From: Melastoma dodecandrum
Taxonomy: Eukaryota > Streptophyta > Magnoliopsida > Myrtales > Melastomataceae
Direction of reading: 5' to 3'
Assembly (NCBI GenBank): GCA_029817715.1
Contig: JARUPY010000537.1
Location: 2,914,001 to 2,978,000 of the forward strand
Length of the DNA stretch: 64,000 nucleotides
Shown here: piece by piece, positions 20,263 to 32,879 of the stretch
Numbering within the stretch: position 1 is the stretch's first letter
How the letters are laid out: each line of letters opens with the position of its first letter
Notes under the pieces: model-generated
What the model was told of the DNA's origin: nothing
The model's input: the letters and a program-made list of their open reading frames with translations, nothing else
Databases searched by the model: none
Position numbers and translations under genes: made by a program

Positions 20263-22486
20263 TGTTGGATCATTCAGGAACACTAAGAGGGGGGTGAATT
20301 AGTGTTTATAACTTTTTCGTCCATTCTCAGTGTAAGCGGAAGCGTACTGTATCACAGCAGAACGTTTCTCAGAATGAGAACAGCTTTGCTGTAACCGTTA
20401 CGACATAATCGTTTGATTCTCGTACGAGTGTTTTCGCGATCGTAAGGGACACAGTAGTTTATAGTGATTCGGCCTTAATCGACTTACGTCCACTTTCCAC
20501 CGTAGAGGTGATTCCACTATTTGAAAATAATGGGTGCAAAGAGCCCTTGCACTAGGCGTAAGTTTTTCTCACAAAGTGAGATTTAGAATCCCGTACAACA
20601 GATGATCACTCTTGGCAACGGTCAGCTCCTCACACAGTGGACGTCTGCTCGTATCCAGCAAGATGATGCTTAGCCTCAGCAGTTGGTAGCTCAATGGATT
20701 CCACACAGCTCGTTGTCGCTTAGCATAATCCTGACTTATCAAAGAACGCAAACAACGTTATGTTAGTATATAATCCTCACAGATGATTCCTTACAGTGAA
20801 GAACGACTTCTCGGAGAGCAGCCCGTTTCTGATTCACAGCAAAGGAATCCTTCGGCACTTGTTTGCTTAGAAGAGGATTTCCATAAAGATTCCGTCCCTT
20901 CTCAGAATGATCCTGTCTATAACAGCAAGAGAGACAACCACAAAGATAATCACACAGATCGCCACACAGATCACAAAGAGAAAAACCACAAAGAGAGCCA
21001 CAAAGAAAACCACAAAGACCACTTAGAAGGTATCCGTCCTACACTCAGTTCGGACGTGCATGGTTACCACAGCCGTGACTCACTGCACTGCACACCCAGT
21101 GCCTAGGGTGGAATTTTCTGATCCGTTGGCTTCCACGCAACCTGCTTTACTAACTCTCTGTATCAGGCGTTCAAGACTTCTGCACAGCACCACTGTGCTC
21201 GGGAGGAACTCTTTCCACTCCGGCGGCGTTCCCACCTCCTGCTCTACCCTGCAGGCACGAGACTTCTGGCGCGCACCCGCAAGTGCGTGTCTAACTGCTC
21301 AAACTCCGTAGGCTCAAGACTTCCCTGCGAAAAGACACGACAAGAACGGCTTCTTGCCGATGGGTCAACAACCGGTTACTGAATTCAGAGCAGGTATTCA
21401 CTTAGCTTCCCTCAGACGATTCGCCGGCTGCTCGTTGAACGCACCGAGGACACCTAGTCCCTCTCACGACGATCAAGGAATCTGAACTCAGCCCCTCGAC
21501 ACCCTCGCACGTAGTTTGCGAGCAATAAGAACCCGGAGACACTTAGCACCTTCCGCTCTGCGTCGACCATTCAGACCACTCAGCCACTCAGCCTACTTAG
21601 AAAAACGTTCGAAAACGTCCAGTGATTATGTGAGGGTCGTTTGGTATATAAAGAGACGAAACAAATAATAAATTTCCTAAAAACGAATAATTTGTTTACA
21701 AAAATCATACTACAGCAAGCTGGAATCGTGGAACAGCAACTATATGCTCAACGGTCACAATGACCAAGAGGGAAGGAAATCATTAATGATATTCCACATC
21801 CGTATAATCTGATATAAACTTTATCAGATTAAATAATGATTATTAAAATCATTAGACACGTAAACATGGAACAATTAAATCCCTTAATGATTGAGATAGG
21901 ATAGGAAATTGTGTTTCCTTTTCCAAAATCTTTCTCAAATGTTATTGTTTGATTCTCACACGTGATTATCATAATCCGATAATATATTTAATCATTAAAG
22001 ATAATTTAATTGCAATAAGCAAATTTGGAATAACATTCCTCCGTCAGCGCAATAACGCAGAATAGTTTCGCTGTAATGCAGCAACATATTTCTCAAGTGT
22101 AACGACACACTTTCCAGGTTGCGGCGTAACATTACTGCAGAATATCAAAGAAATATTTTGTTTCCAAAATTAAACTTGGAAAGCTAATCTCGTAATATTT
22201 AGATGCCTAAACATTATAAATGAGATCAATGAGCCAGATTAAATGAACTTGGACACTCAGATGAATATTTTGAATTAGTCCAAAATAAATCGAGGATATT
22301 AAAGAATATGTTTCCATATTTTTAATATTTATGCGCAATGTCACAGTAACACTCTACTGTAACGCAGCAGTCTGTAACTGTTACTTGCTGTGGTTCAGCA
22401 ACATAGCTCTCAAGCTCATCACTAAGAATAAGCGAAGTGTTACAGCAACTATCTTCTCAAGCTCATCATCAAAACCAGGACTAACA
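20263..22486 (-). repeat. 5' LTR of the Sirevirus (2224 bp)
   Basis: Direct repeat of 10949-13160. The matching TATA-like motif is near 21650-21660. Differences are scattered substitutions plus one 12-bp unit in the CACAAAGA array. Confidence 0.93.
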
Positions 22487-22570
22487 CCATGTACTCACAG
22501 ATGTTGGGGTTCTCCTTGAGGATCTCCTCCGTCAAGTACATATACCTCTTCTTGATCATCGACTTCTCGC
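22487..22570 (-). pseudogene. Chalcone synthase pseudogene A, start of exon 2
   Basis: Read on the minus strand: [20 protein letters not shown] then PNICEYM, the standard start of chalcone synthase exon 2. It continues at 10948 on the other side of the retrotransposon ([11 protein letters not shown] across the CCATG target duplication). A purine-rich acceptor-like AG lies at the exon edge near 22571. Exon 1 is not visible to the right. Confidence 0.9.
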
Positions 22571-24420
22571 CTCTCTCCCCAAGCATATCATATCACATCA
22601 CACACTCATTTAATAGAAGAAAACAAAACGACCATGGACTCGTGCAGTCACTAAGTCAGGTACATAACACACGTGTAAGGGCTATGGATCTAATACTCTT
22701 CGGTAGAAATTTTCATTATTCATAATTCCCAGATGTATGGCGTCGATCGAATAAAGAATAATAATCTCAGGGTTGTCCAAGCATGTTTTGTTAGATTTAG
22801 AATATATTTTAGCCCGTCAGTCCGTAAAATAATGATATATCAAATAATAAGCATCTATGTGCATAAGTTGACCTTATTTAATTTCAACACATGCTCCCCG
22901 CCCAATCTAAACTTTTTCCCATAATTAATATTTCTGTAGTTATATCGAATGAGCATCTTCCCGATGCTCATTCGATCGTGGGTAGTCAGTCTACATTGCT
23001 TTGACCTCCGCTGCAGCAACTGGCACGGCACAATGACACAGGTTGCACATTCTCGTTTCGATACTTGAACGACGCATCTCATGAAGCGTCTGGCCTGCCA
23101 CAAGCTACTTCCGAGGTGACGGGTCTCGTCACGAGATGCATCATCGCAACTGACCGTCTGTGATAATTTCTTCTATGTGTCCATGAATTGGTACTTTCTC
23201 TAAGAAGAAATAATTGTTTTGTCCCTAAGGAAGTGATGTTATCATTTTTATGACCAACCTGAGACATTTTGTAAATTTAGTGGAATGAATCCCAATAACT
23301 TAATCGGTCATTTAGCAATAAATTATCCAATTTTAATTATTATTTTTAACTATTGGATCAACTATATCAGATAATTTTATTATAATTTAAAAATCAATTG
23401 CTAGGAACTCATTTAAAATAGATAGTTAGATAGTAGAGAATTTCAGATAATTATATTTTTTTGTTTCATTCTAAGCTTCTTTACACAAATAAATAAATCT
23501 TAAGAAAAACTGGCACATCTAATAAAAGTTGGTTAGTATTTCTATTGTATTTGAAATTCATATTGGTTGATATAAAAAAAAAGAAATTCATATTGGCATT
23601 TTGGCATAATATTTTACGAAAAATAATCTTTGTTCTTTTGAAAAAATTAATTTAACATTTTGACCATTTTTTGCATTTAGTAGAGAAGGAAACACTTAAA
23701 AGAAGTAAATAGTTTATATTTTTAAAAAAATTTCTATACACCCTTTAAAGCAAAAACTCGTTCGGATACGTTTATTACACCCTTTAAGGTTAAATATCGA
23801 GTGTAGGTATAATCAGGAATTCGATACTTAAGTAAGTTACCAAACCCTGCCGAATGTATAACAAGTTCGACCTTCGAATCAGAAAGACGATAAAGAACAT
23901 GACACATGATGCAACTGCGCATTAATGAGTCGAGAGCATGATCAGTTTTGCTAAACCTTGTTTCGATGCAACATCGGCAACCAAGGCTTCCAAATATTGT
24001 TAATTTAATATTCCTTTAATAGTAAAAATTGATGATCTCCTTTTGTTCGAACAGTTAATTACTACATATATGTATTGTAATTTAAATTCAAGGTGATATT
24101 GTGAAAAAGGTCGAATCACTTGATATTACCCGTGACAGGGTTAATATCAATGTTGGTTATATAATACCACCTCGTTGAGGCCCCCCTTTTTGCATTCATT
24201 AACGTTTCTATCGATAATATTTCTCGAAGACCAATTAATTATAATATTTTCTATATATTGGTAAAAGAGAAAATGTAGAAAGACTCACTAACATTTCTTT
24301 AATTAAAATATTTGAGAAAAATTATTATATTATCGTGATAATTTTCTCATTTGGTATTGTTTGAACGTATGAGAAACATTAAAATATATTAGAATCATAT
24401 ATTTTTAGATTGAAAAAATT
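22571..24420. repeat. Non-coding block conserved in block 2 (62.7-64.0 kb)
   Basis: From about 22733 to 24115 the sequence is collinear with 62697-64000, including ATGGCGTCGATCGAATAAA, GGTAGTCAGTCTACATT and GCAACATCGGCAACCAAGGC. The section at 22975-23275 also recurs at 34060-34370. No full-length gene is visible. The rest is AT-rich. Confidence 0.75.
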
Positions 24421-24501
24421 GTGTATATAAATTGGCATCCCTCGGATTACACCAACCTCAGACAAAGGAAAACACAATACAAACAGGTTGCTTCGGTGGA
24501 T

Positions 24502-24621
24502 ATGGCCGTTAAGAAATCAATGCTACTCTCGTCGACACAGTCGATGATTTTGATCCTGGTAATGACGGAGTTGATGGATGTGGCCTTTGCAGGGAAATGT
24601 GATTTCCTTGTAACAATATAA
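24502..24621 (+). pseudogene. Secreted cysteine-rich peptide gene, first-exon relic
   Basis: The ATG at 24502 opens MAVKKSMLLSSTQS followed by a hydrophobic MILILVMTELMDVAFA and GKCDF. This is a convincing signal peptide with cleavage after the AFA. After the first cysteine the sequence departs from the two related copies at 25.7 and 34.7 kb and stops. Those copies have the mature part but a broken signal-peptide frame. The family may be thionin-like; that is a guess from Cys spacing. Confidence 0.5.
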
Positions 24622-25738
24622 TTTTCATAATTAGTAAAAATATATAATTTTCTACTTTTAATGGTCAGATAATATATTTTATTAATTAAAATAATATTCT
24701 ATGAAATATTCTAGATTTGAATTAATAACATAATTAAAAATTAATTAATCATTAAAATATCTAGATATAGAATCATTGACAACTAATAATACCTTTCCAT
24801 CATAATGATTAGATGATGTACAAAATATTTTTGTTATAGTTTTCCTATTTTGAAAACATATCTTCATTAGAGAAGATTGGTGTCAGGCTTAGCTATTGTT
24901 GTATAGCGGGTTTCTTTGGCCCTAGGGTGGGTTTCTCTGGCTCTAATAATACTATTGTACAATAGTCAATGTCAACTGTCGTAAAAGCTCAATCTTTTAG
25001 ACGAAAGCGTGACATATTATATATTTTCATTTTGAACAAATATGACACATCTTTGAAAGCAGGTACGATCACTTTTTCGCATGTGATAAACGAAAAGGCC
25101 GTGCAAAATATGATAGATAGTTTCGAACATGTAAAAATAATACGCAAAATTTGAGTTTTAGAAGTTCGACTTTGTTGGTAAAGAAGTTAAACTTAAACTT
25201 ATATTTCATAAATTTTTTCCCACCTATTATTTGGACATAACAACATTTATTTCTTGCTCATTAATAATAACAAAAATCTTGAATCCCAAGCTCTACATTG
25301 AGATTCCAAAACTTTGCTGCCATTTATATAAAAAAAATCTATGTTGGGATTAGCTAACTTTTAAATATTATAATAAAATATTATCTCCAATTGAAGTAAA
25401 CAAAAAATATGTATAGAGCAATTAATATAAAAAAACGATTCATTCTTCCACTAAGAAAACTAATACCGATTTAAATTATTAATATGTTGCTAACCTATCG
25501 AAAAACCGGCTATTAATGAAATAATTAATTTAGCTCGTCGAGATTCGACAACAATAAAATATTATTTTGATACTTACATAAAATAAATAACAAGTCATTT
25601 TTCATGTCTTTTAAACATTTAAATCTATTACGTTATTTTTATATGGATAATTGTATCTATATAAACTAATCCTGCACCTTTCAGACACCGACATCTCACA
25701 AAGAAAGCCACAATACAAACAAATCTCTTCCGTAGATA

Positions 25739-26212
25739 TGGCTATTAAAGAAATCGATGCTAGCATCAACGCTGTTGAGGATTCTGATTCTGGTAATGAT
25801 GCACTCTCAATGTAGCCTTCCCGGGAGACTGCGAGCGAAGATGTCACTTCAAATGTGTGGATCGTAAAGGAAGTGCCTACGAATCATGCTACAATAGATG
25901 TGTACACGTCAGATGCAAGATGCCAACCCTGGGTCTCGATTCTTCTTACATTCCAGTTTCTGATCCGATGTTCCAGTGTAGTGCGGAATCCGTTTCTTCT
26001 AAATGGACGAACGATCGCACCGGTATGTTTCAATTTTCCCCAAAAAGAAAATCATGAATGGCCGAATTCGTGTCATTTTGAAACTTACACTTTGTTTTTG
26101 CCAGACGATTTTAAATTCTTTCTTTGGCTCCTGTTTCTCAGATGCTGAGAAGACCCATGATTGCGTCAACTCCTACGTTACTAATTGCGATATAATTCAC
26201 CAGAAGAACTAG
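25739..26212 (+). pseudogene. Secreted cysteine-rich peptide pseudogene, copy 2 (two exons)
   Basis: The ATG at 25739 is out of frame with the mature region relative to the 24.5 kb copy, and the first frame stops at 25813-25815. The mature region carries a CxxxCxxxC cluster (CERRCHFKC) and a second SCYNRC cluster, then KMPTLGLDSSYIPVSDP. A GT-AG intron of about 120 bp (donor CACCGGTATG near 26018, acceptor TTTCTCAG near 26141) separates a last exon encoding EKTHDCVNSYVTNCDIIHQ. Its 5' leader (CACAAAGAAAGCCACAATAC) is conserved in copy 3. Confidence 0.6.
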
Positions 26213-26923
26213 TGAATTGTTGTGCAATATAAAACTTCGACCGAGACTGAGTAATAATCATCAATGTTTCGTTATAATACCACCTCGTTGAGCCCCCCTC
26301 CCTTTACTGCATCAACGTTTCAAGCAATCACTTTCCAACGCTTTTCTCACTTTTTCACCATTTCTTATTCTTCTTCTTCTTCTTGTAAACTTTGTATTCA
26401 AGAAACAACGGTTGTTAGTGTTCCCCATCTTTATTCGTTTGTTTCACATTTGTTTTTATTTCATCGGGGAACACATTTTTATCGAAATTCATTTTCAAAT
26501 CATTCTTAATGAGAGAGTTACATGTGACCAAACAATCGAATAACTTTAAAAGTCATGCACGTTAAATATATTTATTCGAAACAAACCACAACTCTAATCC
26601 CAAACATAAACCAAACCATCGTAAAATGGAGGATATAATCCAAACATGACAACAAATTCAACCCTTGGCATCATCCTTCACCAATCAAAATTATTGTCCA
26701 ACCGAAATCAAAATTCCAAGTCACACAAACAAAATATTAAGCCAAGTACCAAACATTTGTATCAATGTCATTCGACAAAGAGAAAATTAAGTCATAATCT
26801 TCCAAAATTAAGTTACTAAGATATTGATGACAAGTAACAACGAGCTTGATTTGGGTGAAATATTCTCATAATTTCTTAAACATGAGGAAACGACAATAAA
26901 ACATTCCTTTGCTCCATCATCCG
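26213..26923. other. Non-coding DNA between the Cys-rich relic and LRR pseudogene A
   Basis: No gene. The part 26215-26580 matches 35160-35580, with a short TTC microsatellite near 26370. Confidence 0.6.
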
Positions 26924-28660
26924 TCATCTAATTTCAATTAGTGGGATGAGTCGGAGGTGGGAATGCCAATATTCCCCTTCCACCTTCCTGCATTTCTCCA
27001 TCAACAGCGGACAACAAAAAATGTCGAGGTATTCCAGGGAGTCAGGGAGTCCGTCCTCCGGCAACCACCTCATCCTCTTACAATCAATAATTTTCAGAGA
27101 TTGAAGGGAGGTGAGGTGGTGTCTGAGTCCCCCACCCACCCTCTCCAACTTCTCCATTCCTCCAATACTCAATTTATATAGTGATGAAGGGAGGAGACGA
27201 CTCCAGTCTGAATCTGGAGGAGGAGGAAACACTTTCATCTCATCCATCCATTCCATCCTTCCGTGAATGGTCAATTCTCGTAACGCGGTGAGATCCCTCA
27301 GCCCCCACTCCCCAATTGATTGATTCAGCTTTCGGCATTCCCAAATCACAAGCGATTGCAGATACGGAGGCAATCCTCCTCTAGGTAGCCTTGTGATGCC
27401 TTCACAGTATTGAATAGATAGTTCCTTGAGAAAGGTGAGGCGATGCATGTCTTGAGGCAAATAATTCACATTTGGACAACTGTTAAGCAGAAAACTGGAG
27501 AGGTTGCAGGGCAGATCAGGGAAGCTCGTGATGCCTTGGTAGTCATGAATAAACAGTTCCTTGAGGGATGAGAGGCGATGCATGCCTTGAGGCAAATTAT
27601 TTACATTTGGACAGTTGTTAAGCCAAAAACTGCACAGGTTGCAAGGCAGATCAAGGAAGCTCGTGATGCCTTGGCAGTTCCTAATAAATAGTTTCTTGAG
27701 GGAGATGAGGCGATGCATGTCTTGAGGCAATGACTTCACTTTTGGACAGTTGTCAAGCTCAAAAAGGGACAGGTTGCAGGGGAGTGTAGGGAATATGTCC
27801 AATTCTGGGCAATTTCGGAGAAAAAGGTCGGAGAGGGCGGACATGTGTTGCAAGCTGTCTGTCAAAGTCGTGAGGCTTGTGCAATTCCTAATGTTCAATT
27901 CTCGCAGAGACCGAGAGACGAGACTATCTTCAGGAGCTATATCCTTTATCGACACGAGTCCCTAGAGATCATCTAGAGTAAGCTCCTCGAGTGAATCCGA
28001 AAGTTTAAACAGAGACTGCGGCAGGCTCTGACAATTTTTAAGACTAAGTTTTCTCAACGAAACAGGCAGTCCCTCGCTTGGGAAGGAAGATAGCATCTCG
28101 CAATAGACAATTCTCATCTCTTCCATCTTGGTCATGGATGTAAGGCCAGCCAGACAATTCAACAATCCCCCATCGCAACCACTAATACAAATCTCGACCA
28201 GAGATGGAAGGCTAAGTCTGCACCCTCCTTTTAGTTTGGTACAATTCACCACATGCAATTGGCGGAGACAGGGGAACGGCCGGTCATTCTCGTTTTCTCC
28301 ATGGGACAACCACTTCTCCCAAGATATCATATCTACAAAACTCAAACTCCTCAAACTTCTCGACCGACTTCTTTACCTACAACAAAGTCGGATAGTATTT
28401 CGAGATTGGTCAGATCACCAATACGTGGAGGCATCTCCAACAAATTATTTGTGCCTGTTATGTCGAGGTGGAGAAGTTCGGTCAGCTTGTGGATGTTCTC
28501 AGGCAACTCCGTGAGCTTACGACACTCGAAGTAGTAGAGATTGCAACTCGACTAAGTCACATATTGACTCTGGTAGCACTTGGATTGTTGTGTGAGAAAG
28601 GTCGATGCAACGTAAAAGCTTCAACTCTCCAATTCGGTTGGGCAGGTCGCTGACTAGCAA
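26924..28660 (-). pseudogene. LRR pseudogene A (C-terminal part of a CNL resistance gene)
   Basis: Only the LRR half of a CC-NB-ARC-LRR receptor. Repeats follow the pattern LPQDMHRL-SLKEL-I, with PDLPCNLSSF stretches and the terminal LEYLDIFCCPLLMEKC-WHSHLRLIP. TAG at 27962-27964 replaces the CAG present in copy D (LQGLVSIKD), splitting an otherwise single frame from 26924 to 28354. Upstream of about 28350 an internal deletion fuses the LRR with an earlier LRR segment (28350-28660) matching 41750-42055 of CNL C. At 28661 the gene is cut off by the dispersed module. CC and NB-ARC domains are absent. Confidence 0.88.
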
Positions 28661-29130
28661 CTTGGCGTTAAAGCTCAGTCATGCATGACAACAATGTGTG
28701 GGAGGAAGCTCCTTCTCTAGCAAGGGTAGATGCCTTAATAGAAGGCTCTTGATAGGTTGAGGTTGCAGCAACAGAAGCATTGGCAAGAGGAGGAGCCTTT
28801 GCTGCTGCTGCACATTTGCTTCTAGTCCTGGTAGTCCGTTTCTTCTCTTTGGAAGTTATTCACAATGGCCAAAGTCCAAAATGATGGATATGATGCATCC
28901 CTCACTCTTAATATGTTTTTGCAGATATTAGATCGATTTCACGCGGCCGACCACTTCCGTTTAAAGTCAGCCCAATTGAATGTCTAAAGTCAAATGATGG
29001 TAGGATTTTTATGATTTGTATGAAATTATTTCACTTTAGATATTAGTCCGATTTTATTTAAATTTTTTTCATTTAGATATAAACTCACACCCTTATCAGC
29101 TAGACGAGCTTAGCTCTTCTTTCTTTTTTA
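28661..29130. repeat. Partial copy of the dispersed spacer module
   Basis: Matches 5160-5330 / 60088-60240 (GTTAAAGCTCAGTCATG, GAAGGCTCTTGATAGG) and then 5757-5950 / 60795-60975 (CAATTGAATGTCTAAA, CTCACACCCTTATCAG). It abuts the broken 5' edge of LRR pseudogene A directly. Confidence 0.75.
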
Positions 29131-29479
29131 TAGGTTTTACAATTTCGCCTTTAATAAATTCAGATAATAAAAACTTGGCCTAATTAGCAAATATATCCTG
29201 TACTATACCCCATTTTTCCGATTTATCGCATCTTCTAAAACGTATCGTACAATAACCCCATGTAAGGCCGTTACTTCAAACGTATCCTCCGTTAGGTCTG
29301 CTCTTAATGGCATCCGACGTGTCGGACACGTGGCATGTCTCCGTTAATAGTATCAGTTTACTTGGAAAACCCCATTTTACCCCCACCCCTTTCTGACCCC
29401 TTTTACGTTCAATCGAGCCTATATGCCCTAATTTACACCCAACCCCTTGGCTAGTGCCCTAATTTCTTCCTTTACCCAA

Positions 29480-29740
29480 TTTCATCTGACCTCTTGACGC
29501 CTTCACCCAGCGATTTCACCCGATTCCGTCCCAGCCCTTCACACCTTCACCGACCCGATTCCGTCCGATCCCTTCACCCTCACGATTCCGTCTGACCCAT
29601 TCACCCCTTCACCCACTGATTTCCGTCTGACCCCTTCTCGTCTTCACCCACCCCATTCCGACTGACCCCTTCACCTCTTCACGCCGAATCCACCCTAGTT
29701 TCACCCACTGATCTCACCCCTGAGCCGATTCCACCCTAAT
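29480..29740. repeat. Imperfect GATTCCGTC-CACC repeats before the MULE transposase
   Basis: About seven loose copies of a 30-40 bp phrase built from CGATTCCGTCTGACCCCTTCACC. Unspaced stops in all frames argue against coding. Confidence 0.6.
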
Positions 29741-29874
29741 TTCACAGTCTTCACTACTGGTAAGTTTTTTCTCCCTTTCCCTTTACATTTCGTAATGTAG
29801 GTTTGTTTGACTTGGTAAGTTAGTCTGACTTGGTAAGTTAGTCTGACTTGGTATTGTTGATCTATTAGGGAGAG

Positions 29875-32624
29875 ATGGATGTGCAAGGGGGTGATTTGAT
29901 TTTTCATGTAGGTGATACACTTAGTTTAAGCTGTCGAGTGAGGTACTGTGGGGGAAAATTAACTAAGTTCGAAGACGTAGATGTTGACAAGATAGGATAT
30001 TTTACCATTATAAACTTGGCTAGAAGGGCTGGATATGAACCAAGTAGGATGTGGTTCGCTAAGCCTCGAAATAGCTTAGCTAAAGTGTTGACAGAAATCT
30101 TGACTGATAGCCAAGTTAGTGAGATGGTTTCTTTTTTGGTTGAAGCTAAGTATATTCACATATACATTGAGGGTGATGAGAGAAACATGAGTGATCCGGA
30201 GGAGGAGGATCGGTTCAGACTATGTTGGGTCTAAGGATGATGTGGGGGATGGAGATAGTAAGGGTCAGGGACAGATTGTAGCTAGTGGGATTAAGTCAAG
30301 AATGTATGACCCCGAATGTGATCATAGGAGCTTAATGTTTGATATTGGTTTGATTTTTGACGACATATAACAATTTAAACATGCAATTCAGGATTACGCC
30401 ATTTGTAATGGTGTAGATGTTCATTGGGATAGAAGTGATAACAAAAGAATGGAGGTCGCGTGTGGTAAGGGTTGTCCTTGGCGAGTGTATGCTGGGTGGT
30501 TGCAACGGGAAAGTACCGTTGTTGTGAAGTCGTGTAACACGGAACATAAATGTACAAGGTCGTTGAAAAATCGTCAAGCTAGTGTTACATGGCTGGCGCG
30601 CGAGTTCATCAAGAACAATTGACCTCTTGTGTCAATCACAGAGAGAGATATTATGGTCGATTTGATGGAAAAGCATTCCCTTCAGGTTAACAAACTCCAA
30701 GTGTACCGTGCTAAGTGGCATGCTCAGGAATTGTTAAATGGTTCAATTGAGGAGCATTACAAGAAAATTATGAGTTACATTGCTTTCTTGAGTAAGATGT
30801 GCCCGAAAAGCACATTTAAGCTTGAGCTTGAGTTTACTCCAAGTGTAGGACTGTTCAACACATTCAAATGGTTGTATGTCGGGTTTGATGAATTACGTAA
30901 GGGGTTTAGACAGGGTTGTAGGAACATTGTTGGGTTTGATGGTACTTTCCTGAAGCATGCTGCTGGAGGAACTCTATTGTCCGCGGTTGGTCGGGATGGA
31001 AACAATCACATGTTTCCGATAGCCTGGGCAGTCGTTGAAGGGGAGAACACGTTGTCTTGGATGTGGTTCTTAAGTGTTCTATTTGCTGATTTGGGTGAAA
31101 ATGATGGCAATGGCTGGACCTTCATCAGTGACAAACAGAAGGTAATGTCATTTCCTTAACTTCAATTATATAATGGCTTTTCAATTATATAACATATCTT
31201 CTTCGTTGTAGGGTTTTGATTCATGTTGTGGCTGAATTAGAAGCATTGGCTGAGCACCATAACTGTGCTCGACATATTTATGCGAACTGGAAAAGCACAC
31301 ATCGTGGACAGTTGCTAAAGAAGTGCTTTTGGGCCACTGTGAAGAACACGAACGAAGCAGCCTACAAACAAAACCTGAACAACATGAGATTGCTATCAGA
31401 AGAAGCAGCAGAAGACTTTCTGAAGCAGGCTCTGGAACACTTTTGCAAGCTATGAAGACTACCCTAAACCATTTGGGTCCTGATAGTGAGTGATTAAGAT
31501 TGAAGGTCAGTTATGTTTATTGCAGGTCTTCTTTAACCCAACTGTTAAGTGTGATGTGACAGATAATAACATTTGTGAGACTTTTAATTGCTACATTACA
31601 TTGCCTAGAAATCGGCCAATTGTAGAAATGTTAGATGACATTAGATCTGCTCTTATGCAGTGGATGTACCATAAGAGTATGTTGTTTGATGAGAGGTCTG
31701 ACATTGTATGCCCTGACATTAGAGCCAAGATTGAGAAACTGAAGGTAAATGCTGGAAAATGGGTACTGAAACCTTGTTTAGGCCAATTGTTTGAGGTTAT
31801 GCATAGAAGTGAGAAGTATGTCGTGAACTTGCTTAGGTCTAGTTATACATGTAGGGAGTGGGAGTTGACTGGGATCCCTTGCTTTCATGGAGTGGCCTCC
31901 ATAAATTTCATGAAACATGACATTGAGGCCTATGATAGTCATTGGTATAAGAAAGATACATATCTTAAGGCATACAAGTACACATTACGACCTTTGGAAG
32001 GGGAGACGGCATGGCCTAAAGCTGAAGGGGAACCTATTCAGTCTCCACCATTCAAAATCACGCCAGGGAGACCAAAGAAGAACAGAAGAAAGGGAGTTGA
32101 TGAAGAGCCAAAGAACCTGCACAAGTTACCAAGGAGGGGTTTGGAGATGCAATTCAGTAATTGTAAGGGGTATGGACATAATAGGAGGAGTTGCAAAGCC
32201 CAATCTGGACCTACATCTTCGATAGAGCCTGGCGACTCTATACAACATCAAAATGCTATGTTTGTTCATCCTAGAACCGAAATTGTAAGTTATTATTTTT
32301 TGTAATTCCTGGTTTGGTTGATTGGAGTTGGGAACTTTTATGTTTCTTCAGTTGCAGGGCATGTATTCAGCTGCTGCAGGGAGAGGAGCCACCAGGAGAG
32401 GAGGAAGAGGCAGGGGAGCAACAACAACAATAGGAAGGGGAGCCACAGGAAGGGGAGCCACAACGAGAGGCAGAGGTAGACTGGGGCCTACGATAGTCCA
32501 GCCCCCTGTAATGGACCAACCCCAAAGTAGCTATAACGTGGGCACAAGTGGCACGCAAGAATCAGGTGTTGCAGGTCCAAGCTTCAGTTATGGAAATGCG
32601 CACACTGATGGAACAAGCATGTGA
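29875..32624 (+). pseudogene. Mutator-like (MULE) transposase pseudogene, copy 1
   Basis: A MuDR-type transposase. In order: an N-terminal PB1-like part (MDVQGGDLIFHVG); the MuDR zinc domain (MEVACGKGCPWRVYAGWLQ); the MULE core with first catalytic Asp in GFDGTFLKHAAGG, a second Asp in WTFISDKQK, and AEHHNCARHIYANWK. A SWIM finger follows (YTCREWELTGIPCFHG, first Cys lost), then a knuckle (FSNCKGYGHNRRSCK, first Cys lost). The tail is Gly/Arg-rich. An 80-100 bp deletion near 30208, TGA at 30620-30622 and frame changes near 31150-31500 disable it. GT-AG introns may lie at 31141-31210 and near 32286. I found no convincing terminal inverted repeats. Confidence 0.87.
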
Positions 32625-32879
32625 AGCCTTCCTGTTGAACAGTTCAAGTCTGGGAATGTGCCTTCGTCTTGTACTGTGGAATTCTCTGTGTTGGGTATTT
32701 CACTTGTTAATGTTGTACACTTGGAATCTGGAAATGTGGAACTGTTAGAATCTTCCTGTGTTGCTTCTGAACAAATCTGGGAATTTGTAAGTTTTTAACC
32801 GGGAATGTAGCAACTTTTTAACTCTCCCTTGCTTATTAAAACATCCTTGGATAACATTCATTAACAGTTTTTGTAACTC

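Larger units (their letters stand above)
10949..22486 (-). mobile_element. Full-length Sirevirus (Ty1-copia) retrotransposon, 11.5 kb
   Basis: Two long LTRs (10949-13160 and 20263-22486) bound gag, protease, integrase, RT, RNase H and a third ORF, all on the minus strand. In element orientation the LTR starts TGTTAGTCCTGG and ends GATCCAACA. The target duplication is CCATG at 22487-22491 and CCTTG (one change) at 10944-10948. The uninterrupted chalcone synthase copy at 62.2 kb has a single CCATG there. A PBS for initiator tRNA-Met, repeated polypurine tracts before the 3' LTR and an extra 3' ORF are established Sirevirus traits. The two LTRs differ by roughly 2-5% in the stretches I compared. 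The gag-pol frame is disrupted, so it is non-autonomous now. Confidence 0.95.

Noticed and set aside
29150..29340. Possible left terminal inverted repeat of the MULE
   Set aside because: The region looks like a typical MULE end, but I found no inverted partner on the right side up to 34050.
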